From the NCBI GenBank assembly GCA_038327195.1, contig JBBQKU010000002.1:1-64000 (forward strand): a DNA stretch of 64,000 nucleotides. The letters are read 5' to 3'. The DNA comes from UBA4416 sp038327195. Lineage in GTDB: Bacteria; Bacteroidota; Bacteroidia; B-17B0; Aurantibacillaceae. The translations under genes were made by a program, and so were the position numbers. Of this stretch, positions 45,697-55,130 are shown in pieces. The notes below the pieces were generated by a model that was not told where the DNA came from, did no database searches, and saw nothing but the letters and a program-made list of their open reading frames with translations. The number at the start of each line of letters is the position of its first letter. Positions within the stretch are counted from its first letter, which is position 1.

Positions 45697-46134
45697 TTAA
45701 TTTAATTTAAATGCAGGAATTTTTCCTTCTAACATTAATGCAGTTGATTTTTTAATATGATCTTCAAAATTTCCAAAAGCTAAGGCATCAAGCATTTCTT
45801 TGCGAGACATAGTTGGATTGCCGAATTGTTTCTTAATATCTTCAGAACAACGGTCAACATATTTTTCGAATTTAATTGGAGCCCATAAGTATTCTTTTAC
45901 TAAAGCCTCTTTTTCAATTTTAAATTCTTCTGGTAAACCACCTTCAATTTTAGATTTAATATCTAATCCTTCGTAAGTTTTTGGTAATAAACGATTGTCA
46001 AATAAAAAAGGCTTAGAAATGTTAATAACGTGCTTTTTTCTTTTAGGATCAATCATTGTTAATCCTTCAATACGTAATCCTTTCTTTTTTAAAGAACCGA
46101 ACTTACTTTCAAAACTCTTAAGTATTTCAAACAT
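45697..46134 (-). CDS. Hypothetical cytoplasmic protein
   Basis: 145 residues without signal peptide or membrane segment. It is rich in Lys/Glu and mostly helical in the second half (EYLWAPIKFEKYVDRCSEDIKKQFGNPTMSRKEMLDALAFGNFEDHIKKS). I do not recognise the family. It stands alone, with a terminator after it and a -7-like box 28 bp before its ATG, so it is expressed as a single gene. The 222-bp region between it and the double Ddl gene contains no other ORF. Confidence 0.6.
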   Translation of the reverse strand: MFEILKSFESKFGSLKKKGLRIEGLTMIDPKRKKHVINISKPFLFDNRLLPKTYEGLDIKSKIEGGLPEEFKIEKEALVKEYLWAPIKFEKYVDRCSEDIKKQFGNPTMSRKEMLDALAFGNFEDHIKKSTALMLEGKIPAFKLN

Positions 46135-46162
46135 GGTGGTGTAGATTTTAAACAGTTGTTAA

Positions 46163-46170
46163 CAAAAGTA
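46163..46170 (-). promoter_or_regulatory. Candidate -7 promoter box of the 45697 gene
   Basis: Read on the minus strand the sequence is TACTTTTG, identical to the accB box, 28 bp before the ATG. No clear -33 element is seen. Confidence 0.42.
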
Positions 46171-46356
46171 TCGTTAAAATTGTTAATAACCTAAAGAATT
46201 AGACGAACGCTAGTTAGTGGCATACAAAAAAATGTTTAAATCTTCTTAATATCCTGTTTATTTATGGTTAATCTAATGTTTACTTTCGGTATAACATGTT
46301 GAAATTGAGTAAATTACAAATTATAAAATTCACTGTTAATTAACCCAAAATTTCAA

Positions 46357-49074
46357 TTAAACATTTTTTGCATTTTTTGCCCCAAAATCTAAAATACTAT
46401 CGATAAACTGATAAGGCTTATATCCATTAATTGCAGCTTGATGATATATACAAGTTGCAGGTGTCATTCCGGGTAGTGAATTTACCTCTATAAAAATAAT
46501 TTCTACTTTATCTGGATTATAAATTCTTACAAAAGCATCAATCCGGCAATAACCTACAACATTTAAAACTTTTGCAGCTCTTCCTAAAGTTTGTTTTACT
46601 GTTTCCGAAATTTTTTGTCTTTCGCTCTCAATTCTAGAATAACGTGCTGGCGTAATATTTTGACCTTGTCCTGCTAAAAACTTTTCTTCTAAACTCAACA
46701 CATCTCCAACAGCTAATGATTCGGATGCTTCAAAAACTTCGTATTCAATTTCATTATTTTTATTAAACTTAGTAAGCATGCCTCCAGTTACTTCTAAAAA
46801 ATGTGACGCCCCATTTTTACTAATTAATTCTTCAACTAATAATACTTGTTTTTGTGGAAATTCTTCTTTGTCTTTTATATGTAAAATAGTTGCTGAATTT
46901 TCATCAAATGCTTCATTATCTCTAAAAATAAGGGTTGCAAACGCTTCAAACTCCTCGTATGTTTTAATTTTTTTTACCGCACTACTACAACCATCATCTA
47001 CTGGTTTTGCAATAATAGGGTAGGCGTATTCTGTTTGTAATTTTTGTTTGATACTTTCTTTATTTAATTCCCAATCTTGTTTTGTAATTAAACAATGCTT
47101 AGCAACTAAGAAACCATTTTGTAATAAAATTTCATTGGTTTTGTATTTATCAATCGTAGTTGCTGAACTTTCTTTTCCAGAACCGTTATAACTTAATCCT
47201 ACTTTTTCTAATTCTGTTTGTATAGCACCGTCTTCTCCAGGTCTTCCGTGCAAGGCAATAAATACTTGCTTAACCTCTTGCGCTAAGTCCGCATACGTTA
47301 TTTTTTTTGGTTCTAAAAGTGTTTGTGTATTACAATATTTAGAAGTAATTGTATTGCATTCTTCTATAATTTCGCAAATAATTGGATGAATTTTCCAATT
47401 ATTAATTTTGTCTTTAATATCATCTGCATTATCTTTTAATAAAGCATTAATTGGAATTTTATGCATGATGTGATTATCATTACTTCCTGATAAAAAAACG
47501 GGGATTGGTGCATATTTTTCGGATGACGCTAATTTTTCAAATATGTTTCTCCCACTTTCAACTGAAATATGTCTCTCGCTCGAAAAGCCTCCTAATACTA
47601 CTGCAACAGGTATTTTTGTTTGTGTCGCATTTTTTTCATTTTCTAAACTTACATCTAGTTTTGAAAGTAATGGCTCGTAAATACCTGCTCCTTTGCTATT
47701 TTTAATGCGTTTGTGTAAAGACGTACGAATAATATACGTTAAAAATTGAGAAGGATTTAAACCTATTTCTGCTGCTTGATGAAAGAAAAAAGAAGAAGGC
47801 ATCATGCCTGATGTTGTGTTGGGGTCGTTTAAAAAAACAGTACCATCTTTACTTAAAAAACCATCAATACGCGCATATACATCAAAACATAATTCGGAAA
47901 ATAAACGCTCGCATTCAACTCGTATCGAATTTACATCTTTATCAGAAGCATCAATGGGTGTTATTTTACGCGACAATCCAGGCAAGTATTTACTTCTATA
48001 ATCAAATAATTCTTTTCCTTTTCTAATTTCAGTTGGTGGTAAAGCAATTGCTTTTCCATGATTATCAGTATCTTCTAAAACAATACATGAAAATTCTTTT
48101 CCTTCAATAAATGATTCAATAATAACAGTACTTTCTCCATCTAACGCTTCTAAAACAAAACCATCGGTTAAATCGCAATTTGAATTTAAATATGAAATTA
48201 GTTCGTATTGATTATAGAATTTTAAAATTCCTTTTTGCTCTTTAAATGATAAGGCTGTATTTATGGATAATGGCATTCCGATACCTTCACGGATATCAGA
48301 CAGTGTTTTTATAAATTCAATTTTTTCTGAGTTAGAAAATTTTTTCCAAATCAAACTATCAATCCATTTTGTGAAAAATGCTTTTTCTATATCTGCCATA
48401 AAAAGCGCTTCACTATCACTATTGAAAATTGAAATACCAATGGATGAGCCTTGATTGGCAGGTTTAATAACCATTGGAAAACCGATTTCAGTTTTTGCTT
48501 TTTCCCAAATTCCTTTTACATGGCCTTTAATCCAATCATTTCTATCAATGGTAAAATAATTTGGGCTATTAAAACCCGCATTGACCATTAATTTTTTTTG
48601 TACACTTTTATCAATTCCTATTGCACTTGGTAATATTCCACTTCCCGAATAAGGAATATGTAAATACTCTAAAACGCCTTGTATTCTTCCATCTTCACCG
48701 TAAGGGCCATGCAATGCTAAAAATGCAAAATCTATTAATGTTGACAATTTATTAAGCTCAACTTTTTTTCCAATTTTAGAAATTAAATCATCTTGTTGTT
48801 CTACAGTTAATTCTCCAAGATTTTCGGCGTAGTATTGAAAATCAGTATTAGAACTTGGAATAAATTCTACAGGAGGATAAAAATCACGAATGGTTCCTTT
48901 GTAAACAAAATTCCAATTCAATAAAACAAAATTACCAAACGAATCCACAAACAATGGAATGGCCTCAAATAAGGATTTATTTAAATTATCATATACGGTT
49001 CTGCCACCTGCAAAAGATATTTCTCGTTCTTTCGAACGCCCACCAAATAGAATTCCAATTTTTATTTTCGACAT
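46357..49074 (-). CDS. Tandem (double) D-alanine-D-alanine ligase-like ATP-grasp protein
   Basis: 905 residues, about 2.5 times a normal Ddl. Two complete Ddl-like halves are visible. Half 1 (about 1-455): ILFGGRSKEREISFAGG, ALHGPYGEDGRIQGVLE, PYSGSGILPSAIGIDK, VIKPANQGSSIGI, YARIDGFL and NDPNTTSGMMPSSFFFHQAAEIG. Half 2 (about 485-905): VVLGGFSSERHISVESG, ALHGRPGEDGAIQTELE, YNGSGKESSATTIDK, IAKPVDDGCSSAV, YCRIDAFV and IEVNSLPGMTPATCIYHQAA. Half 2 keeps the canonical metal-binding ExN...PGMT; half 1 has DPN...SGMM, suggesting altered activity. By family it ligates D-Ala to D-Ala for peptidoglycan, but the substrate pair is unproven for such a fusion. No mur genes adjoin it. Confidence 0.82.
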   Translation of the reverse strand: MSKIKIGILFGGRSKEREISFAGGRTVYDNLNKSLFEAIPLFVDSFGNFVLLNWNFVYKGTIRDFYPPVEFIPSSNTDFQYYAENLGELTVEQQDDLISKIGKKVELNKLSTLIDFAFLALHGPYGEDGRIQGVLEYLHIPYSGSGILPSAIGIDKSVQKKLMVNAGFNSPNYFTIDRNDWIKGHVKGIWEKAKTEIGFPMVIKPANQGSSIGISIFNSDSEALFMADIEKAFFTKWIDSLIWKKFSNSEKIEFIKTLSDIREGIGMPLSINTALSFKEQKGILKFYNQYELISYLNSNCDLTDGFVLEALDGESTVIIESFIEGKEFSCIVLEDTDNHGKAIALPPTEIRKGKELFDYRSKYLPGLSRKITPIDASDKDVNSIRVECERLFSELCFDVYARIDGFLSKDGTVFLNDPNTTSGMMPSSFFFHQAAEIGLNPSQFLTYIIRTSLHKRIKNSKGAGIYEPLLSKLDVSLENEKNATQTKIPVAVVLGGFSSERHISVESGRNIFEKLASSEKYAPIPVFLSGSNDNHIMHKIPINALLKDNADDIKDKINNWKIHPIICEIIEECNTITSKYCNTQTLLEPKKITYADLAQEVKQVFIALHGRPGEDGAIQTELEKVGLSYNGSGKESSATTIDKYKTNEILLQNGFLVAKHCLITKQDWELNKESIKQKLQTEYAYPIIAKPVDDGCSSAVKKIKTYEEFEAFATLIFRDNEAFDENSATILHIKDKEEFPQKQVLLVEELISKNGASHFLEVTGGMLTKFNKNNEIEYEVFEASESLAVGDVLSLEEKFLAGQGQNITPARYSRIESERQKISETVKQTLGRAAKVLNVVGYCRIDAFVRIYNPDKVEIIFIEVNSLPGMTPATCIYHQAAINGYKPYQFIDSILDFGAKNAKNV

Positions 49075-49218
49075 AACAATACCAATGCTTAGTTTTAATT
49101 CTTAATTTTTAAAATCAAGAATATTTTGCATTAAAGTTAAGGTAGATATCAAAGAAATTTGGTTATTCGGTAATAAACTATGAACTAAAGAATGTTAAAA
49201 TCGGAAAAGCAATAAGGT

Positions 49219-50304
49219 TTAAAAACATTCACCAATTGTGAAGTAAAAGCCTTTGTTATAATGATCAAAATAACCATAATCAATTCGAAGATTTAATTTT
49301 TCTTTTTCTAAAATGGCTAATCTTAACCCACCACCAAAACTGTATTTTAAATTGGAAGTATTAATATCATTGATGTTTGCATACACATTTCCAATTCCAG
49401 CAAATGCAGTAGCACTTAATTTCCAAAACAAATAAGCGCGGTATTCTCCAATAAGTGTTGCCATGCACTTATCTCTATATCTGCCTTGGTAAAAGCCACG
49501 CATGTTATTTGATCCTCCAAATGTTGCTAAAGATCGGTAAGGTGTGTTGCCAAATGTTGAATAATTATACAACTGACAAGCTAATACATGTTTTTTGAAG
49601 ATGGATTTGAAAAATCGGGTTTCAATGATTAATTTATTAAAACTTAAATCTGATAAAATGGATTTATCGTAAGTTGTAAATTGGCATTGTAAAAACAGGC
49701 CTTTTGTTGGCCAAAATGTAGAATTTCGAGTATCGTAACTTGCACTTAAACCTATTCCAATTACTTTGTAAGGGGTTTTTCCTAAAAAAAAAGTAGTGTC
49801 AAATATTCCATCCGATTGATATCTTATTTTTAATACATTTTGATAGTCTCCCAACCATCCAAAAAATAGATGTTTTGCAAATTTTCGTTTTAAATGAGGC
49901 GTAATATTAAATTGTTCAAATGAATATTTTTCTTCATTAGTATTAATTGTTTTGTCGCCAATTCCCCAAAACTTATCAGGAAAATAACTATGTGATGCTT
50001 GAAAATAGAGAATGTGTTTTTCTTTTGGAAAATAAATGGAGGCATCAAGTCCTTGCACATTTTGTTCTCGTTGAGAAAAAATACCCAGCACTTGGATGAT
50101 TGAAGTTCGAGTTAAACTATCATTTCGATGCGTTGTTTTAAACGAAGCAGAGCTTGATGCACCAAATGCCCAACCAGTTTCCGGAGTTCTAAATAAGACC
50201 GGAATTGCTAAGTAATTAACACGTTTGTTTGTGTCAATTTTAAATTGAGCATATGCTATATTGCAAAATGCTGAAATGAATATGAGGTATTTTATTATAT
50301 TCAC
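49219..50304 (-). CDS. BamA/TamA-type (Omp85) outer-membrane barrel without POTRA domains
   Basis: 361 residues. A signal peptide (about 1-19, ending IAYAQFK) leads directly into a bacterial surface antigen barrel: VLFRTPETGWAFGASSS at the start, ASYDTRNSTFWPTKGLFLQCQF, ATFGGSNNMRGFYQGRYRDKCM and a C-terminal GYFDHYNKGFYFTIGECF ending in the aromatic residue used for barrel insertion. MRGFYQGRYRD corresponds to the conserved (V/I)RG(F/Y) loop of Omp85 proteins. POTRA domains are missing, so a specialised role rather than general BAM activity is likely. It lies 18 bp downstream of the DUF2779 gene. Confidence 0.85.
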   Translation of the reverse strand: MNIIKYLIFISAFCNIAYAQFKIDTNKRVNYLAIPVLFRTPETGWAFGASSSASFKTTHRNDSLTRTSIIQVLGIFSQREQNVQGLDASIYFPKEKHILYFQASHSYFPDKFWGIGDKTINTNEEKYSFEQFNITPHLKRKFAKHLFFGWLGDYQNVLKIRYQSDGIFDTTFFLGKTPYKVIGIGLSASYDTRNSTFWPTKGLFLQCQFTTYDKSILSDLSFNKLIIETRFFKSIFKKHVLACQLYNYSTFGNTPYRSLATFGGSNNMRGFYQGRYRDKCMATLIGEYRAYLFWKLSATAFAGIGNVYANINDINTSNLKYSFGGGLRLAILEKEKLNLRIDYGYFDHYNKGFYFTIGECF

Positions 50305-50322
50305 TTTATCCCAAATTTAGTA

Positions 50323-51807
50323 TTAAACTTTTGTAACTAAATAATTATAAAATGCTAAGGTAACTAAAGCATCCATTTCGCAATATTCAATTAATTGTTC
50401 TTTAATTTGTTGGGCTTCAAAAATATTTGTTTGAAGCAATAAACTTTCATAAATATACATGGCTGTAATACCAGATTGTATAGAAAGTGCATTAAAATCA
50501 AATTCAGAATTTAAAATAGGTGCAATACTTTTTAAGGTAAAATTGCCTTGCATATTTGGGTGATAATAATTCGCTTTTTGAATGGGTTCAGCAATATCAA
50601 TAATTTTTTGTTTAAGAGCATTAATATCTTTTCTGTAAGTTGGATATAATTCGGCTAATTGATTTAATACAGATTCTTCTAATGATTTATCATACATTAA
50701 AATGGTATTAAATGATTTTGTTTTTTCTAAAATTGTTTCTAAAAACTCTAGTCTATTGTCATTTTCAATAGGTTTAAAATAACTAAATTTTTCAAGCTCA
50801 TTGTTTTTATAACTCACCATTGAAAACAAAAATGGAATTTGTTGAAATGGTTTTGTTCCTTCGTAATAAGGCAAAGCAGGCATCCAAACTTCTATATCCA
50901 AACTACAAATTGGTTCTTTAATGTCTGAAATAAATTTTTTAATTTCTGCTCTATCAATTTGTTCTGTATTAAGTTTATTGGCACTGATTTGAACTTGTAT
51001 TTCTTTTCTGTTTAAAATTTCAATATCATTATTTGCAGTTAACTCTTCAATACTTTTTATATTTTGATTATACAATTCAAACAACGTATTTTTAGATAAT
51101 TTTCCCAATGAAAAAATAGAATTTTTTGACGTTGTATTTTTCCAGCAAGAGCCTAAAAAATCGCATGTATAGGGCTGAAAACAATGTGTTCCAATTTTTA
51201 TATCAGGAATTTTCCCTTGTTCTAAAACAAGCTTTGCCTCAGTTGTTTTATGAGAAAAATAGTCTGTATTTTTTTGAGCATCTTTTAAAATGGATGTTGT
51301 TTTAAATAAGTTTTGAATATCTAATTCAGCACCTAAAACATATTTAGAATTTAAAGTCAGCAAATTAAAGTCAACTAAATTGGGTAAACAATTTTTAATT
51401 ACATAATACTGAAAGCATGCATCTTTAACATAAGTTTCTGTTATTTTGAGTGAACTTTTAACTTCATAAGCGGTCCATTCATTATCTATTTTATGAAGTA
51501 TATCAACCATTACCAACAAATTATCATAAATAAAAGTGGCTTCATAAATGGTTGTTTCTCCTTTTTCAATTAAGTCTTTTGTTTTTTGTGCAAATAATTG
51601 TTGGTCTCTTTTTTCTCCTATCGTAACATCAATTCCATTAGGAAATATTTGTTGAGCAAATACGCCAACATCATTTCCTCGTTTAAAAATTAATTGTTTT
51701 TCTTTAGATAAATTATCACGTAAATACGGATGATTTTTATAGAGGTAGAAATGCTTTAAACATTGCTCTGATTTAATAAATGCTGATTTACTTATTGGAC
51801 TACTCAT
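50323..51807 (-). CDS. DUF2779 protein: RecB/Cas4-like nuclease domain fused to a DEDD-like domain
   Basis: 494 residues. The N-terminal half (about 1-250) resembles PD-(D/E)XK Cas4/RecB nucleases: SEQCLKHFYLYKN, then LLVMVDILHKIDNEWTAYEVKSS with the D...ExK catalytic pattern and a QYYV helix. A later CxxxxC-type cluster (HCFQPYTCDFLGSC) could hold an Fe-S cluster with the early Cys. The C-terminal DUF2779 region (about 295-490) starts SLDIEVWMP and ends YCEMDALVTLAFYNYL, the D-x-E...D pattern of DnaQ/RNase H-fold exonucleases. The target nucleic acid is unknown. It overlaps the GT4 gene by 4 bp (ATGA). Confidence 0.75.
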   Translation of the reverse strand: MSSPISKSAFIKSEQCLKHFYLYKNHPYLRDNLSKEKQLIFKRGNDVGVFAQQIFPNGIDVTIGEKRDQQLFAQKTKDLIEKGETTIYEATFIYDNLLVMVDILHKIDNEWTAYEVKSSLKITETYVKDACFQYYVIKNCLPNLVDFNLLTLNSKYVLGAELDIQNLFKTTSILKDAQKNTDYFSHKTTEAKLVLEQGKIPDIKIGTHCFQPYTCDFLGSCWKNTTSKNSIFSLGKLSKNTLFELYNQNIKSIEELTANNDIEILNRKEIQVQISANKLNTEQIDRAEIKKFISDIKEPICSLDIEVWMPALPYYEGTKPFQQIPFLFSMVSYKNNELEKFSYFKPIENDNRLEFLETILEKTKSFNTILMYDKSLEESVLNQLAELYPTYRKDINALKQKIIDIAEPIQKANYYHPNMQGNFTLKSIAPILNSEFDFNALSIQSGITAMYIYESLLLQTNIFEAQQIKEQLIEYCEMDALVTLAFYNYLVTKV

Positions 51808-52925
51808 TGTGTTTTTTCAATACTTTGCCAAAGTAAATTAGCTGATTTATCCCACGAAAAATTATGTTTGCGTATATTCCCTTTTTCGATGAGTTGTTGT
51901 TGTAATTGAGCATTATTAACTAATAGAATCATTGCATTTGAAATTTCTGTCACTTCAAATGGGTTTACTAAAAGTGCTGCATCACCTGCAATTTCAGGTA
52001 TTGATGTTGTCTTGCTGCAAATAATTGGAACTCCGCATTGCATAGCTTCTATTAATGGAATTCCAAACCCTTCAAAATAAGGAACAAATGTTAAGGCAAA
52101 TGCACTCGCCATAATTGTTTCTAAAATTTCTTGTGGCTGTCTTCCAGCAAAAATAATATCTGTTTTGAATTTTGATTTATCAATAGCTTTTTTCACATCA
52201 CCTTCGCTTGTGTAAACTGCTCCAACTAATAATAATTTATAATCGCTATTTGTTTGGCTTTTAAATTCATCAAATGCAGCAATAAGTCGATTTAAATTTT
52301 TTCGTGGACTTTGCGAACCAACAAATAAAAAGTAAGGTTTTCCTTCACTAAATTTATTTTTCACTAGTTGTTTTTCAGATTCACTAATTGTTTTAAATCC
52401 TTCGTTAATACCATTATAAACTACATCAATTTTGGTTTCATCAACTTGATAGTTTTTACTGATATCTGCTTTACTATATTCAGAAACAGTTGCAATACGA
52501 GTTGCTAATTGTGCATATTTAGGAAAGTAATGATTATAATACTTACTGGTTAATGGCTTTAAATCTTTTGGGTTATGCAAAAAATTAATGTCATGTATGA
52601 CAGGTAATTGTTTACATGTTGCACCAAGTGATAAAAAACCATCGGGTGATAAAAATAAATCGGGTTTTAATTTATTTAGTAAATTTTTCACTGAATAATT
52701 AAACCATAAATAATATAAAAAAGGATGTCGAGCCTGTGGACCTAAAACAAGCGGTGTAATATTATCAGAAAAAATAAATTCATCGTCATAATCTCTATCA
52801 AATAAAAACACAAAATGAACGTCAGGATTATTTGATGTAATACGTTTTAATGTTTGATAGGTAAACCAACCAATTCCATCTAATTTATCAGGTAATAATA
52901 AACGTGTATTTACAACAATTTGCAC
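51804..52925 (-). CDS. Family 4 (GT-B) glycosyltransferase
   Basis: 373 residues. An N-terminal acceptor domain begins QIVVNTRLLLPDKLDGIGWFTYQ, with HDINFLHNPKDLKPL and ATVSEYSKADI. The C-terminal donor domain shows FLFVGSQSPRKNLNRLIAAFDEF, IIFAGRQPQEILETIMASAFALTFVPYFEGFGIPLIEAMQCGVPII and the EIAGDAALLVNP end. The ExxxxxxxE (FEGFGIPLIE) is the GT4 nucleotide-sugar signature. It probably acts in envelope glycan synthesis; sugar and acceptor unknown. It is first of a three-gene minus-strand run (GT4, DUF2779, Omp85). Confidence 0.88.
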   Translation of the reverse strand: MQIVVNTRLLLPDKLDGIGWFTYQTLKRITSNNPDVHFVFLFDRDYDDEFIFSDNITPLVLGPQARHPFLYYLWFNYSVKNLLNKLKPDLFLSPDGFLSLGATCKQLPVIHDINFLHNPKDLKPLTSKYYNHYFPKYAQLATRIATVSEYSKADISKNYQVDETKIDVVYNGINEGFKTISESEKQLVKNKFSEGKPYFLFVGSQSPRKNLNRLIAAFDEFKSQTNSDYKLLLVGAVYTSEGDVKKAIDKSKFKTDIIFAGRQPQEILETIMASAFALTFVPYFEGFGIPLIEAMQCGVPIICSKTTSIPEIAGDAALLVNPFEVTEISNAMILLVNNAQLQQQLIEKGNIRKHNFSWDKSANLLWQSIEKTQ

Positions 52926-52947
52926 TATCTAGTAAATGCTCTTTAAA

Positions 52948-54024
52948 TTAAAAAGCATCAAAATCAATCACCACTTTTTCTGTCAATGGATGAGCTTGGC
53001 AGGTTAAAATAAAACCATCTTCAACTTCAGCTTCTGTTAATGCAAAGTTATTATCCATTTTTACTTTTCCTTCTATTACTTTTGCTCTGCACGTACAACA
53101 AACTGCACCTTTGCAACTAAATGGAGCATCAACTCCAGCTTCAATGGCTGCATCTAAAATTGTTAAACCATTAGTGTTTAATTTCATATGTGTTTCGTAA
53201 CCGTATTGCATTACCGTTAAATCACAATTAACAGGTGCGCCAGTTGCAACATTACTTTCTGCTTTGGCAACAGCATCAACTACTGCACTAAAATATTCGA
53301 TATGAATTTTTTCTTTATTTACATTTAAACTTTCTAGAGCTTGTTTTATATTTTCCATTAATGGACCTGGCCCACAAATAAAGTATTCATCAGCATTTGC
53401 TAAATTATATTTAGAACTAATTTCTTTTACTTTATCTATTGTTAATAATCCTTTTTCTAAATCTGTCACATTTCCTTTAGGATTATCAAAAGTTTTGACA
53501 ACAGTAAATCTGTCAGAAAATTCAGAAGCGATTTTTTCAATCTCAGACTTAAAGATTGTTGAATCTTCATCTCTGTTTGCATAAACTAGAGTGATACTAC
53601 TTTGTTTCTCAATATATAGAACACTTTTTAAAATACTCATCATTGGTGTAATACCACTTCCACCAGCAAATAATACATAATGCTTTTTATTATTTCCTGA
53701 CAATATGGAATGAAAATTACCCATTGGTGTCATCACTTCCATCGTATCACCAACTTTTAAAGTACGATTCATATACATCGAAGCTCTTCCGTCAACAACT
53801 TCTTTTACTGCTACACGAAGTTCTTTTTCATTATACGGGCTGGTGCAAATACTATACGAACGACGAATTTCTTCGCCATTTACCGTTAATTTTAAGGTAA
53901 TATATTGTCCTTGTTTGAATTGAAATTCAGATTGAATTTGTGCAGGAACATCAAATGCTACTGAAACTGCATCTGAAGTTTCTCTGCGAATATCTTTTAT
54001 TTTTAAGGTATGAAATCTGGCCAT
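52948..54024 (-). CDS. paaE: Phenylacetyl-CoA epoxidase reductase subunit PaaE
   Basis: 358 residues from ATG 54024 (MARFHTLKIKDIRRET); a TTG 21 bp upstream is not needed. The ferredoxin-NADP reductase-like half (about 1-230) has RRSYSICTSP for FAD and FAGGSGITPMMSIL plus YFICGPGPLMENI for NAD(P)H. The C-terminal plant-type [2Fe-2S] domain (about 270-358) carries the CKGAVCCTC and later TCQAHP cysteines. It passes electrons from NADPH to the PaaAC di-iron oxygenase in aerobic phenylacetate degradation. It is transcribed away from paaABC across a 153-bp divergent promoter region. Confidence 0.95.
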   Translation of the reverse strand: MARFHTLKIKDIRRETSDAVSVAFDVPAQIQSEFQFKQGQYITLKLTVNGEEIRRSYSICTSPYNEKELRVAVKEVVDGRASMYMNRTLKVGDTMEVMTPMGNFHSILSGNNKKHYVLFAGGSGITPMMSILKSVLYIEKQSSITLVYANRDEDSTIFKSEIEKIASEFSDRFTVVKTFDNPKGNVTDLEKGLLTIDKVKEISSKYNLANADEYFICGPGPLMENIKQALESLNVNKEKIHIEYFSAVVDAVAKAESNVATGAPVNCDLTVMQYGYETHMKLNTNGLTILDAAIEAGVDAPFSCKGAVCCTCRAKVIEGKVKMDNNFALTEAEVEDGFILTCQAHPLTEKVVIDFDAF

Positions 54025-54042
54025 TTTTTTAATTTTAGTACG

Positions 54043-54050
54043 CAAAATTA
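54043..54050 (-). promoter_or_regulatory. Candidate -7 promoter box of paaE
   Basis: Read on the minus strand the sequence is TAATTTTG, identical to the eno box, 19 bp before the paaE ATG. No clear -33 element is seen. Confidence 0.42.
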
Positions 54051-54122
54051 AACTATTAATGGAATTATTAAACAGTAAATGATTTTAATTGTTATTTAGT
54101 TGTATTATTAAACATAAAATAC

Positions 54123-54154
54123 TTTGAAAAAAAGGCTCTTAAACCTTATATTTG
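54123..54154 (+). promoter_or_regulatory. Full Bacteroidota promoter of the paaABC operon
   Basis: TTTG at 54123-54126 and TATATTTG at 54147-54154 with 20 bp between match TTTG-N20-TAnnTTTG. The ATG of paaA is 23 bp beyond the box, giving a short normal leader. Confidence 0.72.
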
Positions 54155-54177
54155 TATAATTAGAAATAAATTAAACT

Positions 54178-55119
54178 ATGGAAAATATTTCATTTGAAGA
54201 TGTGTTTGAAGGCAAATTAGCTAAAAACGAAATGATTGAACCAAAAGATTGGATGCCTGAAAATTATCGTAAGCATTTAATTCGTCAAATTTCTCAACAC
54301 GCTCATTCTGAAATTATTGGAATGTTACCTGAAGGAAATTGGATTACCCGTGCACCAAGTCTTAGAGCTAAAGTGGTTTTATTAGCTAAAGTGCAGGATG
54401 AAGGCGGACATGGCTTATATTTATATACAGCAGCAGAAACTTTAGGGGTTAGTCGAGATGAATTATTAAATAATTTACACACAGGGAAAGCAAAATATTC
54501 TTCAATTTTCAATTATCCGACATTAACTTGGGCTGATATTGGGGCAGTTGGTTGGTTAGTTGACGGTGCTGCAATTATGAACCAGGTTATGTTGCAAAGA
54601 GCTTCTTATGGTCCTTATGCTAGAGCAATGGTTCGTATTTGTAAAGAGGAAAGTTTTCATCAGCGTCAAGGTTATGAAATCATGACGCATTTATCTTTTG
54701 GAACTAAAGAGCAAAAAGAAATGGCTCAAGATGCCTTAAATCGTTGGTGGTATCCAACTATGATGATGTTTGGCCCACCAGATGCTGAATCTCCAAATAG
54801 TGAAAATGCTACAAAATGGAGAATTAAACGCGAAACAAATGACCAATTACGTCAACGTTTTGTTGATCAAACAGTTAAACAAGTTGAATATTTAGGTTTA
54901 ACTGTGCCTGATGCAAATTTGAAGTGGAATGAAGCTAAAAAAGGATATGATTTTACTGAGCCTAATTGGGTTGAATTTAAAAATATTATTAGCGGAAATG
55001 GGCCATGTAATAAAGAACGTTTAGCTGCCAGAAACAAAGCGCATGATGATGGTAAATGGGTAAGAGAAGCTGCTCAAGCCTTTGCTAAAAAGCGTAATGA
55101 AGTTTACGAAGCTGCTTAG
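54178..55119 (+). CDS. paaA: 1,2-phenylacetyl-CoA epoxidase catalytic subunit PaaA
   Basis: 313 residues, the family length. The bacterial multicomponent monooxygenase-like di-iron fold carries the first-helix ligand region VLLAKVQDEGGHGLYLYTAAE and the second-helix RICKEESFHQRQGYEIM (the ExxH pair). FNYPTLTWADIGAVGWLVDGAAI and WWYPTMMMFGPPDA are near-invariant in PaaA. It is the oxygen-inserting subunit that epoxidises the CoA-bound aromatic ring, working with PaaC and PaaB and receiving electrons from PaaE. It is the first gene of the operon and is preceded by a full promoter at 54123-54154. Confidence 0.97.
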   Translation: MENISFEDVFEGKLAKNEMIEPKDWMPENYRKHLIRQISQHAHSEIIGMLPEGNWITRAPSLRAKVVLLAKVQDEGGHGLYLYTAAETLGVSRDELLNNLHTGKAKYSSIFNYPTLTWADIGAVGWLVDGAAIMNQVMLQRASYGPYARAMVRICKEESFHQRQGYEIMTHLSFGTKEQKEMAQDALNRWWYPTMMMFGPPDAESPNSENATKWRIKRETNDQLRQRFVDQTVKQVEYLGLTVPDANLKWNEAKKGYDFTEPNWVEFKNIISGNGPCNKERLAARNKAHDDGKWVREAAQAFAKKRNEVYEAA

Positions 55120-55130
55120 ATAATTTTTAA

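Noticed and set aside
46778..48454. Plus-strand frames of 63-81 codons within the double Ddl gene
   Set aside because: They are shadows of the minus-strand coding sequence and have no homology features.
49098..49122. AT-rich palindrome ATTCTTAATTTT/AAAATCAAGAAT between the Omp85 and double Ddl genes
   Set aside because: The stem is almost all A/T with one mismatch and has no clear T-tract, so it is not called as a terminator.
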